A stretch of DNA of 64,000 nucleotides from NCBI GenBank assembly GCA_035505375.1, contig DATJQV010000016.1, forward strand, positions 32,556-96,555, written 5' to 3'. The notes under the pieces are model-generated. The model saw only the letters and a program-made list of their open reading frames with translations, had not been told where the DNA came from and did not search any database. The position numbers were made by a program, and so were the translations under genes. Source of the stretch: a bacterium. GTDB taxonomy: Bacteria > Hydrothermota > Tepidihabitantia > Tepidihabitantales > Tepidihabitantaceae. The stretch's first letter is position 1. Each line of letters begins with the position of its first letter. Below, in pieces: positions 33,621-41,368 of this stretch.

Positions 33621-33642
33621 GGGGCGGCCTTGCGGCCGCCCC
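33621..33642 (-). terminator. Hairpin at the end of the division/cell wall operon
   Basis: GGGGCGGCC (33621-33629) and GGCCGCCCC (33634-33642) pair perfectly around TTGC. It lies about 270 nt beyond the ftsZ stop on the minus strand. There is no long T run, so strength is uncertain. Confidence 0.6.
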
Positions 33643-33689
33643 GTGTCTGGCAGGAGTGGAGGCGTTATCCCGGTACGGAAATCCTTAGG

Positions 33690-33905
33690 TCGAGCGCATT
33701 CGGAAGTCCGATGTCACAAGCCGGAAGTAGGATAGGCCCTGACTTCTGAGTTCCGAATTCTGCGCTCTGAGTTCTGCACTTGTCCGGACTGCACTTTCGC
33801 CCGTTCCGCTGACCTGACGGAAGCGTGGGCCGGATGCGCGAGTTCCGGTCTGCCCGTCTGCATTCTGCACCACGCATTCGGAATCCTGGAGTCGTCCGAG
33901 TCTGC
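33690..33905. repeat. TTCTGAGTTC and CATTCGGAAG word repeats after ftsZ
   Basis: This contains TTCTGAGTTCCGAATTCTGC, CTCTGAGTTCTGCACTTG, TCCGGAC and GTCTGCATTCTGCACC words plus GCATTCGGAAG in both orientations. With 33475-33689 it makes the gap between the activator gene and ftsZ; no credible gene is seen there. Confidence 0.6.
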
Positions 33906-33910
33906 TCATG

Positions 33911-35011
33911 TCAGTCCAGTTGCCGGCGGAGGAAGGCCGGTACGTCCAGATTGTGCTTGTCAACCGCCATCGTGACTTCCTTGCCCATCGTCCGCTTGAT
34001 GGACGGGAACAGGTCCATTTCGGCAAGCAGGTCGCTGACCTCGTCGACCTTGGGCAGCGGGTCGCTCAGGCCCGTGGCAATCATGGTGACCCTCATGCTG
34101 TCGCGCAGGTCTTTGCTGCGGGCCGCGCCCATCCGGACGTCGGCCTGGCCATTGGTCGCGTTGTAGACCGTGGTCGCAGCCTCGTCCACCTCTTTCAAAG
34201 TCATCGCGTCGTCGCCCGTGATGTTGAGCAGTATCTTGCGGGCGCTTTCCACCATCACGTCTTCGATCAGCGGGGATTGCAGGGCGCGATGGGCGGCTTC
34301 CGAGGCCCGGCCCGGGCCGGACGCGATGCCGACCGACATGATGGCGCCGCCGTGCTCCGACATCACCGCGCGCACGTCCGCGAAGTCGATGTTGATGAGC
34401 TGCTTGGTGATGACGACCTCGGCGATGCCACGGACCGCGTTGAGCAGTACGTCGTCGGCCAGCCGGAATGCCTCGAAGCACGGCTTCTCGCCGTATTCCG
34501 CCAGCACCCGCTGGTTCGGCAGCACGATGAGCGTGTCGACCTGCGGCCTGAGCGCCTCGATGCCCCGCAGTGCCCGCTGCTCGCGCTGTTTGCCTTCGAA
34601 CTGGAACGGTTTGGTGACCACGGCCACGACCAGCGCTCCGCTCCGCCTTGCGACCTCGGCCATGACCGGCGCCGCGCCGGTCCCGGTGCCGCCGCCCTCG
34701 CCGACCGCGAGGAACACCATGTCGAAGCCGGACAGGGCCTCGCGGAGTTGTTCAATCGACTCATCCGCCGCCTGTTTGCCGATGTTCGGGTCACCGCCCG
34801 AGCCCAGGCCGCCGGTGAGTTGGGCGCCGAGCTGTATCTTGTTGGGCGAGAGCGACATCCCCAGCGCCTGCAGGTCGGTATTGACTGCGTGCAGCTCGAC
34901 GCCGGATAGCCGGGCGTCGATCATGTGGTTTATCGCGTTGCATCCTGCTCCGCCGACGCCGAATACGCCGATCCGGGTCAGGCTCCTGTCTTCTCTTACC
35001 GGTTCGATCAT
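33911..35011 (-). CDS. ftsZ: Cell division protein FtsZ
   Basis: FtsZ is the tubulin-like GTPase that forms the division ring. Visible hallmarks are IGVFGVGGAGCNAINHMI, AVNTDLQALG, the GTP-binding GEGGGTGTGAAPV (about 105-117; Glu where Met is common) and the NxDFADVRAVM catalytic T7 region (INIDFADVRAVMSEHGGA). The C-terminal peptide NLDVPAFLRRQLD binds FtsA in relatives and is well kept. The linker between core and peptide is short, 366 residues in total. ATG 35011 has GGAGG upstream. It is the last gene of the cluster, after ftsA. Confidence 0.98.
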   Translation of the reverse strand: MIEPVREDRSLTRIGVFGVGGAGCNAINHMIDARLSGVELHAVNTDLQALGMSLSPNKIQLGAQLTGGLGSGGDPNIGKQAADESIEQLREALSGFDMVFLAVGEGGGTGTGAAPVMAEVARRSGALVVAVVTKPFQFEGKQREQRALRGIEALRPQVDTLIVLPNQRVLAEYGEKPCFEAFRLADDVLLNAVRGIAEVVITKQLINIDFADVRAVMSEHGGAIMSVGIASGPGRASEAAHRALQSPLIEDVMVESARKILLNITGDDAMTLKEVDEAATTVYNATNGQADVRMGAARSKDLRDSMRVTMIATGLSDPLPKVDEVSDLLAEMDLFPSIKRTMGKEVTMAVDKHNLDVPAFLRRQLD

Positions 35012-35029
35012 GCAGTGCCTCCGTTAGCA

Positions 35030-35145
35030 GATTTGCGATTTCCGATTTGCGATTTGCGATTTCCCGACATGGACCTCCGTACCAACTGCCGGGCAACACG
35101 ACAATCGTCACTCGTCATTCGTAACTCGACAATCACGAGAACCAG
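35030..35145. repeat. GATTTGCGATTTCC / TCGTCATTCGTAACTCG word repeat, ftsA-ftsZ spacer
   Basis: Words AGATTTGCGATTTCCGATTT and GCGATTTGCGATTTCCCG on one side and ACAATCGTCACTCGTCATTC and GTAACTCGACAATCACG on the other fill the spacer. It follows the same plan of short tandem words in two facing arms. Confidence 0.65.
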
Positions 35146-36353
35146 CCCCGGACTTCCTCGCCGACACCGGACCAGAATCCCGGTGCCGGAAACTGACTGG
35201 ACGTCTTGCCTTCGACCCCGCAGCGAATCAGTCCGACGGCCGTGGCAAAGGCCGGGTCCTTGGTCACCTCGGGCGGCCCGCTCACGCGGTCCGGCCGTCC
35301 CAATCTCACCGGCATGCCGAGTATCTGCTCGGCAACCAGGTCGATTCCACTCAGGCTCGCGCCGCCACCGGTAATCACCGCGCCGGCCGAAAGCCCTTCG
35401 CCGAAGCCCGATTTCCTGACCTCGGCGTCACACAACGTAATAATCTCCTCGGCGCGCGGCTGGATGACCGAGGCCAGCAATCGGCGCGAGACCGGTTTGG
35501 GCCCGCGGCCCGACGCGTCCTCAACCGATATCGCCTCGTCCTTCTCAATCTGGGTCGCCATGGCCGCGCCGTATTTCCGCTTAAGCTCCTCGGCCTGGCT
35601 GAACGTCGTGCGCAGGCCGATGACGATATCCTTGGTGATGTTCGTCGCTCCCACCGGCAGCAACTTGGTGAAGCGAATCTCGCCGTCCCGGTAGATGGAA
35701 ACGTCAGTGACGCCGCCCAGGTCAATCAGCACCACCCCGAGGTCTTTGTCCTCTTCGTCGCAGACCCCGTAGAGGCTGGCGATCGACTGGAGAACCAAGG
35801 CGCGGTTTCTCATTTCCAGCCGTTCCATGACGCGGTAGATGTTCTCGACCGCGGTCACCGCGCCTATGATGAGCAGGGCCTCGACCTCAAGCCTGACCCC
35901 GAACAGCCCGAGCGGGTTCCTTACGCCTTTCTGCCCGTCAACGATGAATTGGGTAGGAACCACGTGCAGTATCTGCTCGTCGTTGGGCAGCCGGACGGTC
36001 TGCGCCTGCTTGATGACGTCCTCCACGTCGCGCGGGCCGATGCCGCGCGCCGGCTTGCGTACCGGCACCGCCGCAGTTCCGGTCAGGTGCTTGATATGCT
36101 CGCCCGAGATGCCCACGAAGACCGGATACGACTTGAATTTCCCGCCTGCCATCGCTTCGCACTGCCGGGCTGCCGTCTCAACCGACTGCGCGGCCTTGTC
36201 GAGATTGACTACCACGCCGTGTTTGAACCCGTCGGGCGCGGCCGTGCCGTGGCCAACGATGTTCGTCTTTCCGGCATGGTCGGTCTCGGCCACAAGACAG
36301 GCAACCTTGGTGCTGCCGATGTCCACCGCCGCGGTCCGCCTCACTTTCGCCAT
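35133..36353 (-). CDS. ftsA: Cell division protein FtsA
   Basis: FtsA is an actin-like ATPase that ties FtsZ to the membrane. The 406-residue protein shows the phosphate-1 motif AAVDIGSTKVACLVAE, the 1C domain GISGEHIKHLTGTAAVPV, phosphate-2 VLIDLGGVTDVSIYRDG, connect-2 GAVITGGGASLSGI and the C-terminal amphipathic helix GFWSGVGEEVRGWFS. The ribosome site GAGGAGG precedes the ATG. It lies between murB and ftsZ; ftsQ, often found here, is absent. Confidence 0.97.
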   Translation of the reverse strand: MAKVRRTAAVDIGSTKVACLVAETDHAGKTNIVGHGTAAPDGFKHGVVVNLDKAAQSVETAARQCEAMAGGKFKSYPVFVGISGEHIKHLTGTAAVPVRKPARGIGPRDVEDVIKQAQTVRLPNDEQILHVVPTQFIVDGQKGVRNPLGLFGVRLEVEALLIIGAVTAVENIYRVMERLEMRNRALVLQSIASLYGVCDEEDKDLGVVLIDLGGVTDVSIYRDGEIRFTKLLPVGATNITKDIVIGLRTTFSQAEELKRKYGAAMATQIEKDEAISVEDASGRGPKPVSRRLLASVIQPRAEEIITLCDAEVRKSGFGEGLSAGAVITGGGASLSGIDLVAEQILGMPVRLGRPDRVSGPPEVTKDPAFATAVGLIRCGVEGKTSSQFPAPGFWSGVGEEVRGWFS

Positions 36354-36364
36354 ACTACCTCCTC

Positions 36365-36450
36365 AGAAAGGGGTCCAGGGGTCAAGGAACCAAGGATTCG
36401 AGTGTTCTTCACTTGACCCCTTGAATCCTGGAGTCCTGGAATCCTCTCCT
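36365..36450. repeat. GGGGTCCAGGGGTCAAGG / CTTGACCCC palindromic word repeat upstream of ftsA
   Basis: The left arm GGGGTCCAGGGGTCAAGG and GATTCGAGTG face CACTTGACCCCTTGAATCC and TGGAGTCCTGGAATCC. It occupies the murB-ftsA gap where ftsQ might be expected. Confidence 0.7.
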
Positions 36451-36461
36451 CAGCCCTGCCG

Positions 36462-37520
36462 CTACCTGCCATTCGCCACTCCGGTCTTGTTCTGGGAATT
36501 CTGCATTCTGAGTTCTGAATTCTGAATTCTGGTTTCTCCGGGTCCTGGAAGATACTGCACTTCCTCTTCGAGCAGAATCCCGGTCCGCTCTTCGACCGTC
36601 GCCTTCACAATCTGGGCCAGTTCGTAGACATCCGCGAACCGCGCCTTGCCGGTGTTCACCAGGAAGTTCGCGTGCTTCTCCGAGACCTTGGCGCCGCCGA
36701 CGGTCTTGCCTTTCAACCCACACTCCTCAATCAACTTGCCTGCCGGAACCCGTCCCCCGTCTCCGGTCTCAGGATTCCTGAAGAACGACCCGGCCGATGG
36801 CTCCTTCGGGTGCTTCTCCCAACGCTGCTTCCTGATTTCCTGTGCGGACTCGCCCCGCGCCCCCCGCCCCCCGCCCCCCGCCAATGCCATCGTCACTTCT
36901 ACCGCGACCAGGCCGCGGTCTATGATCGGCCGCCGATACTCTCGACGCAGTTGCGCACCGGTCAGCGTTTGCTCGTTACCGTCTAGGTCAATGGCAGTGA
37001 CGCTGGAGAGTACGTCGCCCAGAGAACGTCCGAGCGCGCCGGCATTAGTGCGAAGTCCGCCCCCGACCGTTCCCGGGATACCGGCGAGAAACTCAGCCCC
37101 GACAAGGCCTTCACGCTCAGCGATGGTCGCCACCTCGTCAAGGTTAGCACCAGCGCCGCAGACCAAGGATAGGGGTTGGGGATTAGGGTCTGGGGATTGG
37201 GGTTCGGACCCTAGCCCCTCGCCCCTAGCCCCTGGCCCCTTCATCTTTGCCAGCTCGCCGCCGAGCGTTATCACAACCCCGCGCAGGCCCTGATCGGACA
37301 CGAGCACGTTGGACCCCCGGCCCAGCAGCCACATCCGGACTCCGGTATCGCGGCACACCTGAACCACACGCGCGAGCGCCTGCCGGTCGTCAACGCGGAC
37401 CCATGCGTCGGCCAGGCCGCCGATGCGGAAGCTCGTGTGCTGAGCCAGCGGCTCAGCGAACTTGAGCTCCGCCGCGCAGCCGGCTAGAGCTTCGCCAAGA
37501 TTTCGTCGCCAATCGAGCAT
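36462..37520 (-). CDS. murB: UDP-N-acetylenolpyruvoylglucosamine reductase MurB
   Basis: MurB makes UDP-MurNAc using FAD and NADPH. Key motifs are LAQHTSFRIGGLADAWV, WLLGRGSNVLVSDQGLRGVV, LAGIPGTVGGGLRTNAGALG, the catalytic Ser in AGSFFRNPETGDGG and ECGLKGKTVGGAKVSEKHANFLVN. Residues about 93-117 (Gly/Pro/Ser rich) are encoded by a palindromic repeat placed in a loop, and the last 20 residues (IQNSELRMQNSQNKTGVANG) are read through an ATTCTG word repeat. Both are additions to the conserved fold. The start overlaps the murC end by 37 nt. Confidence 0.95.
   Translation of the reverse strand: MLDWRRNLGEALAGCAAELKFAEPLAQHTSFRIGGLADAWVRVDDRQALARVVQVCRDTGVRMWLLGRGSNVLVSDQGLRGVVITLGGELAKMKGPGARGEGLGSEPQSPDPNPQPLSLVCGAGANLDEVATIAEREGLVGAEFLAGIPGTVGGGLRTNAGALGRSLGDVLSSVTAIDLDGNEQTLTGAQLRREYRRPIIDRGLVAVEVTMALAGGGGRGARGESAQEIRKQRWEKHPKEPSAGSFFRNPETGDGGRVPAGKLIEECGLKGKTVGGAKVSEKHANFLVNTGKARFADVYELAQIVKATVEERTGILLEEEVQYLPGPGETRIQNSELRMQNSQNKTGVANGR
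36489..36538. repeat. ATTCTGAGTTCTGAATTCTG word repeat forming the murB 3' end
   Basis: Words ATTCTGC, ATTCTGA, GTTCTGA, ATTCTGA and ATTCTGG are in tandem. They provide the last codons of murB. Confidence 0.75.
37169..37240. repeat. GGGGATTGGGG / CCCCTAGCCCC palindromic word repeat inside murB
   Basis: Left words are GGGGTTGGGGATTAGGG and TCTGGGGATTGGGG. The centre GGGTTCGGACCC spans 37200-37211. Right words are CTAGCCCCTCGCCCC and TAGCCCCTGGCCCC. It is a close relative of the element in livF (10139-10208) and is inserted in frame. Confidence 0.85.
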
Positions 37521-38923
37521 ATGTTTCCTGCTCCGGCAATCAGGACCACGTCGCCTTTGCGCAGCCTGTCGGTGAGCACACCGGGGATGTCGGCCATGTC
37601 GGGGACATAGCTCCAGCCCGCAAGCCTCCAGCCTCCAGCCGGGACTCCGGACTCCGAAGCTTGTGGCTTGTGGTCTGATGCCGCTTCTACTGCCCTAAGA
37701 ATCAGGGTCGCGTCCACTCCCGGGATCTCGGGCTCGGACGCCGCGTATATCTTCGTCAGGATGAGTTCGTCAGCCGCGGCAAAGCACGTTCCGAACTCTT
37801 CGGCCAGCGCCCTGGTCCTCGTGTACCGGTGGGGCTGGAACACAATCAGGATGCGCCGGTCGGGAAATGCGTGGCGCAGTGCTTCGAGGGTAACCCTGAC
37901 CTCGGTTGGATGGTGTCCGTAGTCGTCGTACACCATGATCCCGTTCTTCTCCCCAAGCTTCTCAAGGCGGCGATGAACTCCGGAGAAGACGGCCAACGCC
38001 TGCGCCATTGCGTCAAAACCAATGCCGAGTTCGGTGCCGGTCGCGAGCGCCGCGAGGGCGTTCGCGACGTTGTGCGCACCGGGCACCGGCAGGTTGAATC
38101 GGCCAACCTCTTTGCCAGCATAGAGCAGCGTGAAAGCGCTTGAGAATCCGTACAACTGGACATCCTTCACGCGAAAGTCCCATCCCCCGTCGCCCGGCCC
38201 GCGCCCCTCGATTCCGTACGTCACGACTCTCCGCTTGGCCCGGTTCCTTATCGACCGGACCGCGGGCGAATCCATGCAGAGCACGACCGCGCCGTAAAAC
38301 GGAACCCGGTTCACGAACCTAGTGAACTCCCGCTTCATGTCGGCCAGGTCATGGTAGACGTCCAGATGTTCGCGCTCGATGTTGGTCACGACTGCGATGG
38401 TCGGGTAGAGGGCAAGGAACGAACGGTCGCTCTCGTCCGCCTCGGCGACGAGGTACTCGGACTGCCCGAGCCTTGCCCCGGCATCGGCCCCCATGACGCG
38501 GCCGCCGATGACGCTCGTCGGGTCGAGCCCGCCACGCTCCATCAGGTGCGCGACCATCGAAGTGACAGTCGTCTTACCGTGACTGCCGGATACGGCCACC
38601 GAGAACTTCATGCGCATCAGCTCGGCCAGCATCTCCGCCCGGCGGATGACCGGGATCTCCCTGGCGCGCGCGGCCTCCAGCTCCGGATTGTCGGACCGGA
38701 CGGCCGAAGAGTAGACCACGACCTGGGCGTCGGCGCAGTTCGCGGCGTCGTGACCTGTTGCAACCCGGATCCCGGCTTCGGCGAGCCGGTGCGTCGTGTC
38801 ACTCTCTTTCACATCGGAGCCCGTCACCTCGAAGCCCATGTTCCGGAGAACGAGCGCGATGCCGGACATCCCGATACCGCCGATGCCAACGAAGTGGACT
38901 CGCTTCAGGCGGCCGAACATCAC
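37484..38923 (-). CDS. murC: UDP-N-acetylmuramate-L-alanine ligase MurC
   Basis: MurC adds the first amino acid to UDP-MurNAc. It carries VHFVGIGGIGMSGIALVL, the ATP-binding VSGSHGKTTVTSMVAHL, EADESDRSFLAL, DDYGHHPTEVRVTLEAL, FQPHRYTRTRAL and a final LIAGAGNICSIGDEIL. Residues about 415-435 (SDHKPQASESGVPAGGWRLA) come from a palindromic word repeat in the C-terminal domain. The start is GTG 38923 or ATG 38920; AGGAAC upstream, supplied by a GTTCATC/GTTCCTC word repeat, acts as ribosome site. Confidence 0.97.
   Translation of the reverse strand: MMFGRLKRVHFVGIGGIGMSGIALVLRNMGFEVTGSDVKESDTTHRLAEAGIRVATGHDAANCADAQVVVYSSAVRSDNPELEAARAREIPVIRRAEMLAELMRMKFSVAVSGSHGKTTVTSMVAHLMERGGLDPTSVIGGRVMGADAGARLGQSEYLVAEADESDRSFLALYPTIAVVTNIEREHLDVYHDLADMKREFTRFVNRVPFYGAVVLCMDSPAVRSIRNRAKRRVVTYGIEGRGPGDGGWDFRVKDVQLYGFSSAFTLLYAGKEVGRFNLPVPGAHNVANALAALATGTELGIGFDAMAQALAVFSGVHRRLEKLGEKNGIMVYDDYGHHPTEVRVTLEALRHAFPDRRILIVFQPHRYTRTRALAEEFGTCFAAADELILTKIYAASEPEIPGVDATLILRAVEAASDHKPQASESGVPAGGWRLAGWSYVPDMADIPGVLTDRLRKGDVVLIAGAGNICSIGDEILAKL
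37619..37676. repeat. AAGCCTCCAGCC palindromic word repeat inside murC
   Basis: GCAAGCCTCCAGCCTCCAGC on the left and GAAGCTTGTGGCTTGTGG on the right surround GGGACTCCGGACTCC. It is in frame with murC and of the same family as 8021-8064 and 45430-45503. Confidence 0.8.
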
Positions 38924-38954
38924 CGTTCCTCGTTCATCGTTGTTCGTTCATCGT

Positions 38955-40076
38955 TCACCGCGTCTGTGCGTCCCCGGGTCTCGGCGCTTCTCTTTCCTGG
39001 GGCCGGGGATCGGGGGCCCTAGTCCCCAGTCCCTCGTCCCCAGTCCCTAGTCCCAGCTCCTCTGCTACTTTGCGGGCTATCGCCGATGCCGCGTCGGGCC
39101 TGGCGACGGAACGCGCTGCCGCCTCCATCCGGCGGCGACGGGGCTCGTCTTCCATCAGGGCAAGGACCAAGCCGGTAAGCCCGGACAGGCGGCTCTGGTC
39201 CAGCACTGAGGCCGCCCCGACCGACGCCAGGTACTCAGCGTTCGCGTCCTGGTGACGGTCGGTGGCATGGGGGAATGGAATGAGTATGGCGGGTATGCCG
39301 AAGGCAACCAGCTCGGAAAGGACCACGCCGCCTGCCCGGGAAACCGCAATGGTCGCCCTCCGGTAGAGTTCCTCCGGATGGTTGGTGAACTCCACTATCT
39401 CGCAGTTCTTCGAATGGACGCGGGACCGGACGAAGTCGTAGTCGCGCCGGCCCGCAAGGATCATGAAATTCAGGTTGGTCAACGCCGCTGCCGCATCAAT
39501 GGCGGCGGCATTGAGCGCCTGAGCCCCGAGGCTACCGCCGATGAAAAGCACGGTCCGGCCATCATCGCTCCGGATCCCCTGGTGGAAATCCCTCCGCAAC
39601 GGATTCCCGGTCACGCTGCTGGCTCCCGGAAACGACTTCGCGCTGGGAAAGGCGAGGAAAGACTCGCGCGCCTTCGACGCGAAGAAGCTCGTCACCCGGC
39701 CGGGGATGCAGTTCTGTTCGAGGAGGAAGTAGGGCGTGCCGGCGAACTCGGTCGCCGCGAGCAGGGCGGCGGTCGCGAATCCACCCGTGGCCACGACTCC
39801 GGACGGCCCGACCCGGCGCAGCAGACGGATGGCCTGCATCAGTCCCTGACCGAGCCGCCAGACGGCCTGGGCCTTCCGGCCGACGCCCTTGCCGTAGAAC
39901 CCGCCCGCGGCCAGTGGCTCGAAAGCGAAGCCGTGCTCATCCGCGACCCGGTTCTCAAGCTCTAATTCTCGCCCGGCCCACAGAACTTCGATTCCCAGGT
40001 CCCTCATCTCGATGGCAAGGGCAAGCGCCGGAAACACGTGGCCGCCTGTGCCGCCCGCGCCAAGTATGACCTTCAA
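38955..40076 (-). CDS. murG: UDP-GlcNAc:lipid I N-acetylglucosaminyltransferase MurG
   Basis: MurG converts lipid I to lipid II on the cytoplasmic membrane face. The N-terminal ILGAGGTGGHVFPALALA, VVATGGFATAALL, FIGGSLGAQALN and SRAGGVVLSELVAFGIPAIL motifs are intact. Translation starts at TTG 40076, whose T overlaps the ftsW TGA. The last 35 residues (from GLGTGDEGLGTRAPDPRPQE) are read from a GGGAC/CCCCAGTCCCTAG palindromic repeat and are not part of the usual protein. Confidence 0.96.
   Translation of the reverse strand: MKVILGAGGTGGHVFPALALAIEMRDLGIEVLWAGRELELENRVADEHGFAFEPLAAGGFYGKGVGRKAQAVWRLGQGLMQAIRLLRRVGPSGVVATGGFATAALLAATEFAGTPYFLLEQNCIPGRVTSFFASKARESFLAFPSAKSFPGASSVTGNPLRRDFHQGIRSDDGRTVLFIGGSLGAQALNAAAIDAAAALTNLNFMILAGRRDYDFVRSRVHSKNCEIVEFTNHPEELYRRATIAVSRAGGVVLSELVAFGIPAILIPFPHATDRHQDANAEYLASVGAASVLDQSRLSGLTGLVLALMEDEPRRRRMEAAARSVARPDAASAIARKVAEELGLGTGDEGLGTRAPDPRPQEREAPRPGDAQTR
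38996..39056. repeat. CCCAGTCCCTAGTCCC palindromic word repeat in the murG 3' end
   Basis: CCTGGGGCCGGGGATCGGGG faces AGTCCCCAGTCCCTCGTCCC and CAGTCCCTAGTCCC around GGGCCCTAG. It encodes the extra C-terminal tail of MurG. Confidence 0.8.
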
Positions 40077-41368
40077 GGAGATGCTCTACGCAACAGGCTG
40101 GACGCAGCACGCCGCGATGGAGCGTGGCGCACACTGTAATGCGCGTGGGACGTCGCTCCGGGGAGCTTCGCGCCGAATCCGCCAAACACCAGGACCTTGT
40201 GTCGGGCCGGGCTCGACTGCCGTCCGAAGCCGGCCGCCCGATAGCGCGACGCCGCAGGCATGTTCATGACTGTCCTCGACCGCTTGTACCGCGATATGTT
40301 CAGGAGCACGCCCGCCGCAAACAGGTTCGACAGCAGGGCCGAACCGCCGGACGATATGAAAGGCAACGGTTGGCCGGTCGTCGGAATAACTCCCAGGGTC
40401 ACGGCAACGTGCACGATGGCGTAGAGGAATATTGCGAAAGTGATTCCCGAAGCGAGAAACTGGCCGAAGGGCGCGGAACTCTCGTTGCTGACCCTCATGC
40501 CGTACAGGAACAGGATCAGATAGAGCAGACAGACGGCCGCACTGCCGATGAACCCGAACTCCTCCCCTATTTCGGCAAAGATGAAGTCGTTGTACATCTT
40601 GGGCAGGAACTGGTACTTCTGTCGACCCTCGCCCAGGCCACGGCCGAAGGGACCTCCGGAACCGATGGCGATCAGCGATTGCTCCTGCTGGTGGTGTTTG
40701 CCGCTTGTGAACCGTTCCCAGCGATCGTGCGCGTAGGATATGAAGCTTATCGCACCGACAAAGAGCACTACCGCGGCCACGACGGTCAACAGCACGTGCC
40801 ACCACCTCACACCGGCGATCACGAAGACCGCGAGGCTGACCACGGCGATGATGAAACTCGTTCCCACTGCCGGCTGGAGCAGAGTCAGCCCGACGACGCC
40901 GAACACCGCGGCACCGGGCACCAGCAACCCCCAGACCAGGCGTTTTTCGAGTCCCTTTCCCTTGGCCCAGTCGAAGTATCCGGCCAGCCACACCAGCAGT
41001 CCGTACTTGGCGAACTCGGCCGGCTGGAACGAGAACTTGTCGCCGCCGAGTGCGCGCTTGACGTCCTTGAACATGAGACCGGCCACGAGCGTGAGCATCA
41101 ACATCGCCACCGACCCGAAGAGCAGCCACCACTTGACTCTCCGGTTCCAGGTCGTATAACGCAGCTTTGCACCAAGGAACAGGACCAGCAACCCCGCCGC
41201 TGCCCTCAGCACTTGAGAACTGAGAAAAGCAACTCCCTTGTGGCAGGTCGTCGCGTAGACGAGCGTCACGCCGATCAGGACCAGCGTGACGACCACGAAG
41301 AGCAGCGTCGAGTTGATCGGCCCGGACGGCCGTTCCGGGCTCCCCGATTCCAACCTGAAGTTAGTCAA
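40073..41368 (-). CDS. ftsW: Lipid II polymerase FtsW (SEDS family)
   Basis: SEDS proteins polymerise lipid II with a partner PBP, here probably FtsI. The 431-residue protein has about ten membrane helices. Signature stretches are KFSFQPAEFAKYGLLVWLA, LTLLQPAVGTSFIIA, QSLIAIGSGGPFGRGLGEGR, FIFAEIGEEFGFIG and GQPLPFISSGGSALLSNL. About 55 residues after the last helix form an Arg/Ala-rich cytoplasmic tail not expected in the family. It overlaps murD (8 nt) and murG, consistent with tight co-expression. Confidence 0.96.
   Translation of the reverse strand: MTNFRLESGSPERPSGPINSTLLFVVVTLVLIGVTLVYATTCHKGVAFLSSQVLRAAAGLLVLFLGAKLRYTTWNRRVKWWLLFGSVAMLMLTLVAGLMFKDVKRALGGDKFSFQPAEFAKYGLLVWLAGYFDWAKGKGLEKRLVWGLLVPGAAVFGVVGLTLLQPAVGTSFIIAVVSLAVFVIAGVRWWHVLLTVVAAVVLFVGAISFISYAHDRWERFTSGKHHQQEQSLIAIGSGGPFGRGLGEGRQKYQFLPKMYNDFIFAEIGEEFGFIGSAAVCLLYLILFLYGMRVSNESSAPFGQFLASGITFAIFLYAIVHVAVTLGVIPTTGQPLPFISSGGSALLSNLFAAGVLLNISRYKRSRTVMNMPAASRYRAAGFGRQSSPARHKVLVFGGFGAKLPGATSHAHYSVRHAPSRRAASSLLRRASP

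Noticed and set aside
33665..33877. Small minus-strand frame after ftsZ
   Set aside because: It is a translation of word repeats (TTCTGAGTTC and similar) with no start signal.
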